Positions 1 to 5,365 of a DNA stretch of 6,753 nt are shown here, piece by piece. Numbering within the stretch: position 1 is the first letter of the stretch; the number at the start of each line of letters is the position of its first letter. This DNA is from an uncultured Clostridia bacterium (GTDB taxonomy: Bacteria > Bacillota > Clostridia > Oscillospirales > Acutalibacteraceae). The translations under genes were made by a program, and so were the position numbers. The stretch is taken from positions 1 to 6,753 of the forward strand of contig CALGCE010000288.1 of assembly GCA_937884625.1 (NCBI GenBank), in the 5' to 3' direction. The notes beneath the pieces are model-generated. The model was not told where the DNA came from. It saw only the letters and a list, made by a program, of their open reading frames with translations, and did no database searches.

Positions 1-639
<639 letters not shown>

Positions 640-643
640 TTAA

Positions 644-1519
644 TTATACGGCACCCTCAATGTTAGTTGCCGCAGCAATTTCTATTATTTCATTGGTTAT
701 CGCAAGTTGACGCTGCGCATTTATTTGTGACGAAAGCCCAGCTATCATTTTATCTGCATTTTCGGTTGCGTTTTGCATAGCCGTCATTCTCGCAGAATTT
801 TCACTTGCAGAGCACTGCATAAATACGTCATACAGGTATCCGCTTAAATATGCCGACACCACATTATCAAATACAGCATCAACCGACGGTTCAAACAACG
901 GTTCGGCAGTGTATTTCAGTTCATACTCCAAATCCAAAAAGTCACGTCTTAAAAGGGGGAGTATTCTTTTGCAAACAGCCGTTTGTACAGCAGAACTTTC
1001 ATACTCGGTAAAAATAATATAAGTCTGCCTTACCTGATGCTTTCTGTAAAGATTTATTATATTTTCGGCAATTTTATTTGCCATATAAAGTGACGGGTGT
1101 TGCAGTATATCGTAAAACGTATAATCGGGCGTAATGCCGTTATTAATAAACATATCGCTTCCAATGGAGCCGATTGATACTAAAATCGGGTTTTCAAATT
1201 CCGATATTTTTTCACTTGTAAGTTTAACTATATCCGAATTATACCCTCCGCAAAGACCCTTATCGGAAGTTATTACAAGAAAAAGAACTCTGCCTTCGTT
1301 TTGTTCGTCGATAAATCTGTTGTGTATTTCGCAGTGCTTTGTTTTTGAAAGTATATCTTTTACGGTACTGCGAAGACGTTTCATATAAAGAATATTAAAA
1401 TCAATATTCTGCATAGCCTTTTTCATTCTCGACGTTGAAAGCAGATACATAGCATTGGTTATCTGGCGTGTTTGTTCTATTGCATAAAGATGTTGACGCA
1501 GTTCACTCATATTACTCAT
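644..1519 (-). CDS. atpG: ATP synthase F1 subunit gamma
   Basis: Central shaft of F1; its N- and C-terminal helices form the coiled coil that turns inside the alpha3beta3 head and couples c-ring rotation to catalysis. At 291 residues it has normal family length. The N-terminal helix holds the degenerate QTRQITNAM motif (16-24; usually NTQKITKAM). The Rossmann-like middle holds SDKGLCGGYN (85-94). The C-terminal helix holds the strongly conserved ARMTAMQNATENAD (243-256) followed by QLAITNEIIEI (271-281). Its ATG overlaps the end of atpA by 8 nt. An AAGGAAAG site (1528-1535) lies inside the last atpA codons, and a second in-frame ATG is found at codon 4 (1510). The first ATG has the better spacing, so I chose it. 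Translational coupling to atpA is likely. The N-terminal helix is more diverged than the C-terminal one, but all landmarks are present. Confidence 0.97.
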   Translation of the reverse strand: MSNMSELRQHLYAIEQTRQITNAMYLLSTSRMKKAMQNIDFNILYMKRLRSTVKDILSKTKHCEIHNRFIDEQNEGRVLFLVITSDKGLCGGYNSDIVKLTSEKISEFENPILVSIGSIGSDMFINNGITPDYTFYDILQHPSLYMANKIAENIINLYRKHQVRQTYIIFTEYESSAVQTAVCKRILPLLRRDFLDLEYELKYTAEPLFEPSVDAVFDNVVSAYLSGYLYDVFMQCSASENSARMTAMQNATENADKMIAGLSSQINAQRQLAITNEIIEIAAATNIEGAV

Positions 1520-3023
1520 TTAAAAGACTTTCCTTATATGAATTTATGCTGTTTACTATTTCGTTTTCCGTTTTTTCTGTAAGGGATTTGGTTGATAAAA
1601 TCTCATTTTCGGGACCCTTACAGTTTATATGCAACCATTTTAACATACCCTCACAAAAAGGTTTAATCTGCGATACTTCCATATCATCAAATGCATTATG
1701 TTTATATGCCAAAAGAAGTGACACCTTTTCGAATAATAAGTATGGTGAAAATTTCGGTTGTTTAAACAATTGCATCAAACATTCTCCACGCATCAGCATT
1801 TTAGCCGTTGCGGAATCGACGTCACTTCCAAATCTGGTAAATACCGCCATTTCACGGTATTTTGAGAGTTCAATTCTAAGTGTACCCGATACTTTTTTCA
1901 TAGCGTCATACTGTGCGTTTCTGCCTACACGGGAAACCGAAAGACCTGTGTTTACCGCAGGACGCATACCGCTGTGGAATAGTTCAGGTTCAAGATATAT
2001 CTGTCCGTCTGTTATTGATATGACATTGGTGGGAATATACGCAGAAATATTACCGCCCATAGTTTCAATAATCGGAAGTGCGGTAACAGAACCGCCGCCT
2101 AATTTTTCAGAGAGGCAGGCACTTCTTTCGAGCAGTCTGCTGTGAAGATAAAATACATCGCCGGGGAATGCCTCACGACCGGGCGGTCGAAGCAGGAGTA
2201 ACGACATTGTACGGTATGCTACGGCGTGTTTTGAAAGGTCGTCGTAAACTACCAATACGTCCTTGCCTTTTTCCATAAAACCCTCTGCAACTGAGCATGC
2301 AGAGTAGGGGGCAAGGTACTGCATTGCGGGACTGTCCGAAGCGGTCGCCGCCACTACTACGCTATATCTCATAGCACCTTTTTTATTAAGGGTTTCTATT
2401 ATTTGTGCTACGTTTGAAGCCTTTTGACCGATAGCACAGTAAACGCAGATTACACCCGTATTTTTTTGATTAAGTATAGTATCAATTGCTATCGAAGTTT
2501 TACCGGTTTGGCGGTCGCCTATTATAAGTTCTCTTTGACCTCTGCCTATCGGCACCATACTGTCTATTGACAGTATACCCGTTTCAAGAGGCGTATCAAC
2601 AGGACGCCTGTCGATGATTGACGGTGCTTTTCTTTCGGTGGGTAAATACTTTTTAGCCATAAGCGGTCTGTTATCGAGAGGTCGCCCTATGGGGTCGATA
2701 ACACGACCTATAAGTTCGTCGCCTACGGGTACTTCCGCAACCCTGCCGGTGCCCTTAACTGCACTTCCAACGCTTACGTTATCCGCATTATCCATTATGA
2801 CGGCACCTATACCGTTTTCGTTAAGGTCGAGAGCCATTCCGTAAATACCGCCGTCAAATTCCAGCAGTTCGCCGTATTTCACACCTTCAAGACCTGATAT
2901 TCTTACTACACCGTCGCCCGTTTTTTTGACCGAACCCAAATGATAGTGTATGGTTTCATTCTTGTAGGAGTCTATTCTTTTTTTCAAAAAGTCACTGATA
3001 CTGTCTAACTTAAATTCAGACAT
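1512..3023 (-). CDS. atpA: ATP synthase F1 subunit alpha
   Basis: Non-catalytic nucleotide-binding subunit of the F1 hexamer; it supplies the arginine finger to the catalytic sites of beta. The 503-residue length is normal. In order: an N-terminal helix with ISDFLKKRIDSY (9-20), the region that contacts delta in known enzymes; a beta-barrel with GDGVVRISGL (36-45); GRVIDPIGRPLD (106-117); Walker A GDRQTGKT (169-176); CAIGQKAS (196-203); Walker B ending in VVYDD (258-262); RPPGREAFPGDVFYLHSRLLER (279-300, only partly quoted as landmarks); and SVSRVG (362-367), with Arg365 as the arginine finger. The helical C-terminal domain begins near 380. Two near-invariant spots differ: Arg368 follows SRVG where Gly is usual, and FTRFGSDVD (395-403) has Arg in place of Gln. 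An AAAGGTGA site (3033-3040) lies about 9 nt before the ATG. The gene begins 29 nt after atpH and ends inside atpG. Cysteine is frequent (seven). Confidence 0.98.
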   Translation of the reverse strand: MSEFKLDSISDFLKKRIDSYKNETIHYHLGSVKKTGDGVVRISGLEGVKYGELLEFDGGIYGMALDLNENGIGAVIMDNADNVSVGSAVKGTGRVAEVPVGDELIGRVIDPIGRPLDNRPLMAKKYLPTERKAPSIIDRRPVDTPLETGILSIDSMVPIGRGQRELIIGDRQTGKTSIAIDTILNQKNTGVICVYCAIGQKASNVAQIIETLNKKGAMRYSVVVAATASDSPAMQYLAPYSACSVAEGFMEKGKDVLVVYDDLSKHAVAYRTMSLLLLRPPGREAFPGDVFYLHSRLLERSACLSEKLGGGSVTALPIIETMGGNISAYIPTNVISITDGQIYLEPELFHSGMRPAVNTGLSVSRVGRNAQYDAMKKVSGTLRIELSKYREMAVFTRFGSDVDSATAKMLMRGECLMQLFKQPKFSPYLLFEKVSLLLAYKHNAFDDMEVSQIKPFCEGMLKWLHINCKGPENEILSTKSLTEKTENEIVNSINSYKESLLNE

Positions 3024-3052
3024 TTTTGAAAATCACCTTTAAATTATTATAA

Positions 3053-3274
3053 TTATTGCCTATTGATATGTTTTGACATCTTTTCAAGTTGAGAAGATAT
3101 ACTCGTATCGTAAATTTCGCCGTCAATATCGGCTATAAAACCGCCTATAATACCGTCGTCTATACGTTTTTCAAAGCATAAATCACAACCGTATTTTTTT
3201 ATAAAACCGTCACAAATACTCTTGTACTGCTCATCGCTTAAAGACGAAGTTACCGTTATTATTGCCTTCATCAT
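3053..3274 (-). CDS. atpH: ATP synthase F1 subunit delta, short form: C-terminal domain only
   Basis: Delta (OSCP in mitochondria) ties the peripheral stalk b to the top of F1. In known enzymes its N-terminal six-helix domain binds alpha and its C-terminal domain binds b. This product has 73 residues, against about 175-185 in the family. It matches only the C-terminal domain: a beta-strand start AIITVTSSLS (4-13), a helix, then RIDDGIIGGFIADIDGEIYD (37-56), which contains the family's D-x-x-IIGG signature, and SISSQLEKM (58-66). The ATG overlaps the atpF stop by 4 nt (ATGA), and a GGTGA site sits 6 nt before it. Because atpF fills the upstream DNA to its own normal C-terminus, no longer start exists and a simple frameshift does not explain the loss. 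There is a CDLC pair (30-33). Identity as the delta C-domain is well supported. Whether it acts alone or with a separately encoded N-domain cannot be seen. Confidence 0.88.
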   Translation of the reverse strand: MMKAIITVTSSLSDEQYKSICDGFIKKYGCDLCFEKRIDDGIIGGFIADIDGEIYDTSISSQLEKMSKHINRQ

Positions 3275-3771
3275 TGTTCTTCACCGTCTTTTGCAAAAAA
3301 GCCGTCAATAATATTCTTATTGTCGTCGGCATTTACCTCACGGCGGAGTATCTGCTTTGAAATATCAAGAGCGAGTTGTGCTATTTCGCCCTTTGCGGAA
3401 TCAAGCATAGTTTCACGCTCATATTCGGCATTTTGACGTGATTTGTCAATTATTTGCTCGGCGGTCTTATTTGCCTGTGCAATAATTGTATTTGCATTAT
3501 TGCGTGCAGTATCTTCCGCTTCGCTTATTATTTCATTTGCCCTGCTTTCGCCGCTCTTAATAATACTGTCCCTTTTATCTACGGTATCCTGTGCTTCGGC
3601 AAGTTTTTCTTCTGATAGTTTTACGGTGTTTTCAACACGCTGTGTACGCTCATCAAGAAACTTTTTTACAGGCTTATAAACGAGTGCCTTTACAATTATA
3701 AAAAGCACTACGATATTGATTATGTTTATAATAAGGTCTTTTGCAACCTCTGATAATACTATGCCACCCAT
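3271..3771 (-). CDS. atpF: ATP synthase Fo subunit b
   Basis: Peripheral stalk subunit that holds F1 still while the rotor turns; it is a membrane-anchored dimer. The 166-residue length is usual. One N-terminal membrane helix spans about residues 12-31. The short KPVKKFLDERTQRV stretch (33-46) follows at the membrane exit, with the family's KPV..FL.ER pattern. A long charged Ala/Glu/Lys-rich coiled coil runs from about 45 to 140. The end, SKQILRREVNADDNKNIIDGF (138-158, key residues ILRREV), is the conserved C-terminus that binds delta. No delta N-domain is fused to it. The start ATG at 3771 is preceded by GGGGTG about 11 nt upstream, and no alternative in-frame start lies near. It begins 24 nt after atpE and overlaps atpH by 4 nt. 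It contains no cysteine, unlike its neighbours. Confidence 0.96.
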   Translation of the reverse strand: MGGIVLSEVAKDLIINIINIVVLFIIVKALVYKPVKKFLDERTQRVENTVKLSEEKLAEAQDTVDKRDSIIKSGESRANEIISEAEDTARNNANTIIAQANKTAEQIIDKSRQNAEYERETMLDSAKGEIAQLALDISKQILRREVNADDNKNIIDGFFAKDGEEQ

Positions 3772-3795
3772 TTTTTGAGTTACACCCCGATAAAA

Positions 3796-4005
3796 TTATT
3801 TAGCCGCCAATACAAGTGCTATAACGAAAGCGTAAATAGCGGTAGATTCTGCAAGTGCACAACCTAAAAGAAGAATAGAGTTTATTTTACCCGAAGCCTC
3901 CGGTTGACGTGCTACCGCCTCAACCGCCTTGCTTGTAGCAAGACACATTCCGAAACCGGCACCCAAAGCCGTTAACATTGCCAAACCTGCACCAATTGCA
4001 TTCAT
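3796..4005 (-). CDS. atpE: ATP synthase Fo subunit c (rotor ring proteolipid)
   Basis: Small hairpin protein that oligomerises into the rotating c-ring and carries the translocated ion. From the ATG at 4005 it has 69 residues. Helix 1 (about 3-31) holds the glycine packing motif GAGFG (15-19); the polar loop is ARQPE (32-36); helix 2 (about 42-67) holds the ion-binding carboxylate Glu53. A longer frame opens at 4038, but the AAAGGAG site at 4014-4020, 8 nt before the ATG at 4005, together with family length, decides the shorter start. Around Glu53 the sequence AESTAIY gives Ser54, Thr55 and Tyr58, matching Ser66, Thr67 and Tyr70 of the Ilyobacter tartaricus sodium-binding c-ring. The position of its Gln32 is Met20 here. 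The last glycine of the usual GxGxGxG motif is Cys21. Ion choice, H+ or Na+, is therefore unclear. It starts 16 nt after atpB. Confidence 0.97.
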   Translation of the reverse strand: MNAIGAGLAMLTALGAGFGMCLATSKAVEAVARQPEASGKINSILLLGCALAESTAIYAFVIALVLAAK

Positions 4006-4013
4006 TTTAATTA

Positions 4014-4020
4014 CTCCTTT
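4014..4020 (-). promoter_or_regulatory. Ribosome binding site of atpE (decides the start)
   Basis: On the minus strand the bases read AAAGGAG, 8 nt before the ATG at 4005. The site lies in the 16-nt gap after atpB. It is among the strongest Shine-Dalgarno matches in the operon, which fits the high number of c subunits needed per complex. It argues against the in-frame ATG at 4038, which would add 11 basic residues inside the end of atpB. Confidence 0.85.
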
Positions 4021-4021
4021 T

Positions 4022-4912
4022 TTACTCAATAGCCTCATTAATAAAGGTCATAGAAAGAATTATAAATATATACGCCTGTATCAGGGGGTGGAAAACGTTG
4101 AAATAAAGCCCTGCCACAGCCGGTATACCCGAACCGTATCCGCCAAGAACCGATTTAAGCAAATCCATAACTATCATACCGCCGAGCATATTGCCGAAAA
4201 GACGGCAGGCAAGCGATACGGGAACTGCTATGTCGCTGAGTATTTTCATAGGAAGAATTACGGGAGTAGGTGTTGTCATACTCTTAATTCTTCCTTTAAT
4301 ACCTTTCTTTTTTATACCGCAAGCATTTATGAGCACAAATGTTATAAGTCCCATAGCAAGTGTTACGGTTATGTCAGAAGTGGGCGGACGAAGACCAAAC
4401 AACTCGGAAATTGCGGATAGTATCATCAATACGCCGAGTGTGTACATATACGGTGCCAAACCCTCACAGTAGTCACCGAGATTGTCTTTTGCAAACTTAT
4501 CCATAAACTCTACCGAAAGTTCAATACAGTTTTGAAGTCCTGTGGGTTTATCCTTATCAAAACGTGGAAACACAAAAAGACGGAATATCAAAGAAAGCAA
4601 TAAAGTAATTGCCGTTATTCCCCACATAACTACCGTAGTTTTTGCAAAAGATACGCCGAACAGATTAATTCTGTCGCTAAACAGTGAAAACTCTACATTA
4701 AGTCCTGATTTGCCTTTGTATACCGATGATATAAGCGTTCCTGCAAGTAACCATAAAGCAAAAACAGTAAGCACCAAAAATAAAGTGTGTTTCTTTTTTG
4801 TCTTTTTATCGTCTTTATGGTTTTTCGTTGCAAAAAAGCCGATAAGACCAAGTACAAGACATACCGTAGATACGGCTATCAGTATGATTGTAAGCAAAGT
4901 CAATTTATTCAT
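4022..4912 (-). CDS. atpB: ATP synthase Fo subunit a, with an extra N-terminal membrane hairpin
   Basis: Stator channel subunit that passes ions to and from the c-ring. Landmarks are RPPTSD (175-180), SLACRLFGNMLGG (233-245) with the essential Arg237 (E. coli Arg210), and LIQAYIF (277-283) with Gln279 (E. coli Gln252). The 296-residue length exceeds that of common Firmicute relatives (about 220-270). The canonical part starts near residue 73; before it are two added hydrophobic helices (about 5-27 and 43-64) joined by a very basic loop (30-42, KNHKDDKKTKKKH), giving about seven membrane helices. Met246 stands where E. coli has Glu219, and Cys236 precedes the essential Arg. The ATG overlaps the AtpI-like stop by 4 nt. 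GGAG abuts that ATG with no spacing, so initiation probably relies on coupling. A TTG at codon 4 (4903) would be 9 nt from GGAG and is an alternative start. Confidence 0.95.
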   Translation of the reverse strand: MNKLTLLTIILIAVSTVCLVLGLIGFFATKNHKDDKKTKKKHTLFLVLTVFALWLLAGTLISSVYKGKSGLNVEFSLFSDRINLFGVSFAKTTVVMWGITAITLLLSLIFRLFVFPRFDKDKPTGLQNCIELSVEFMDKFAKDNLGDYCEGLAPYMYTLGVLMILSAISELFGLRPPTSDITVTLAMGLITFVLINACGIKKKGIKGRIKSMTTPTPVILPMKILSDIAVPVSLACRLFGNMLGGMIVMDLLKSVLGGYGSGIPAVAGLYFNVFHPLIQAYIFIILSMTFINEAIE

Positions 4913-5220
4913 CTCCGCTTTGGAAATTTTATTTTAATATCTTTTAGTTTTTCGTTGACGGTATCCTTTAAAAAAGCCCTATAAACAAAAATAAGTACCG
5001 CAGTTATCGGCATACCGGCGGCAAATCCGCACAGACAATAGGTATAGTACTTAAAAAATTTAAACATCAAAAGTGCAATTCCCACGCCGTAGGTTAAAAA
5101 CTTAATAATGAAAATTTTTATTGCACGGTTGCGGTAACCCTTTGTTACGGCGTCCATAAGGCGTGACAGTAAAATAACCTCGCCTACACCAAACAAAACC
5201 GAAATAAAAAAAGCCAACAT
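4909..5220 (-). CDS. atpI: AtpI-like small membrane protein, first gene of the ATP synthase operon
   Basis: A 103-residue hydrophobic protein with about three membrane helices (about 2-19, 33-55 and 61-82) and a basic C-terminal tail (84-103) ending in KFPKRR. The segment GEVILLSRLMDAVTKGYRNR (13-32) resembles the second-helix-plus-loop region of AtpI proteins, where a helix ending in a LL.R.. pattern leads to a basic loop. Typical AtpI has about 110-130 residues and four helices, so the first helix seems to be missing. AtpI is not part of the finished enzyme; proposed roles are c-ring assembly and Mg2+ or Ca2+ supply. Position is the main support: first after the promoter, directly before atpB and overlapping it by 4 nt. 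An AAAGGAA site (5231-5237) precedes the ATG by about 11 nt. Sequence similarity alone is weak, so an unrelated small membrane protein remains possible. It carries a CLC pair (62-64). Confidence 0.62.
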   Translation of the reverse strand: MLAFFISVLFGVGEVILLSRLMDAVTKGYRNRAIKIFIIKFLTYGVGIALLMFKFFKYYTYCLCGFAAGMPITAVLIFVYRAFLKDTVNEKLKDIKIKFPKRR

Positions 5221-5253
5221 ACTTTGTCTGTTCCTTTACATTAATATTCATAT

Positions 5254-5282
5254 ATGATACTACTTTTTGTCTTTAAAGTCAA
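5254..5282 (-). promoter_or_regulatory. Sigma-70/sigma-A-type promoter of the ATP synthase operon
   Basis: On the minus strand, TTGACT (5277-5282; five of six matches to TTGACA) and TATCAT (5254-5259; five of six to TATAAT) are separated by exactly 17 bp. The surroundings are AT-rich. The predicted transcription start is near 5247, giving a leader of about 27 nt that includes the AAAGGAA ribosome site of the first gene. The promoter stands between the terminator of the upstream EF-G-like gene and atpI, as expected for an independently expressed operon. I see no operator-like repeat overlapping it. Confidence 0.8.
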
Positions 5283-5301
5283 GTTTTATACATCCAAATA
5301 C

Positions 5302-5346
5302 AAAAGGTCTAAGACATACGTTTTTTTAGTGCGTCTTAGACCTTTT
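5302..5346 (-). terminator. Intrinsic terminator after the EF-G-like gene
   Basis: A perfect 14-bp inverted repeat: AAAAGGTCTAAGAC at 5302-5315 pairs with GTCTTAGACCTTTT at 5333-5346, with a 17-nt loop that can close further by a few pairs. It begins 19 nt after the EF-G-like stop codon. Read on the minus strand, the stem ends in four U, then GUAUUUGG, a modest U-tract. On the plus strand the tract is longer (five U, then AAA and more U-rich sequence), so the hairpin could work in both directions. It isolates the ATP synthase promoter from upstream transcription. Confidence 0.8.
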
Positions 5347-5365
5347 TAAATCTTTTATTTTTATA

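Noticed and set aside
1468..2145. Plus-strand open frame of 225 codons opposite atpA and atpG
   Set aside because: It lies antisense to strongly conserved alpha-subunit sequence, has no ribosome site worth noting and its translation shows no family motif. It is a by-product of the codon use of atpA.
3053..3300. Short delta explained by a frameshift or a missed upstream start
   Set aside because: The DNA upstream encodes the conserved C-terminus of subunit b up to a stop that overlaps the delta ATG, leaving no room for a lost N-domain at this locus.
3796..4038. Longer atpE starting at the ATG at 4038
   Set aside because: It would add a basic 11-residue leader overlapping the atpB end, without a ribosome site at suitable distance. 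The ATG at 4005 has AAAGGAG 8 nt upstream and gives normal family length.
3929..4420. Plus-strand open frame of 163 codons opposite atpE and atpB
   Set aside because: Its low-complexity translation is rich in Tyr, Lys and His and opposes conserved membrane-helix codons. No independent coding evidence.
5302..5346. Inverted repeat read as a regulator operator or riboswitch
   Set aside because: Its position just after a stop codon, the 14-bp perfect stem and the flanking A/U tracts fit a terminator. It lies upstream of the -35 box, outside the predicted ATP synthase leader.
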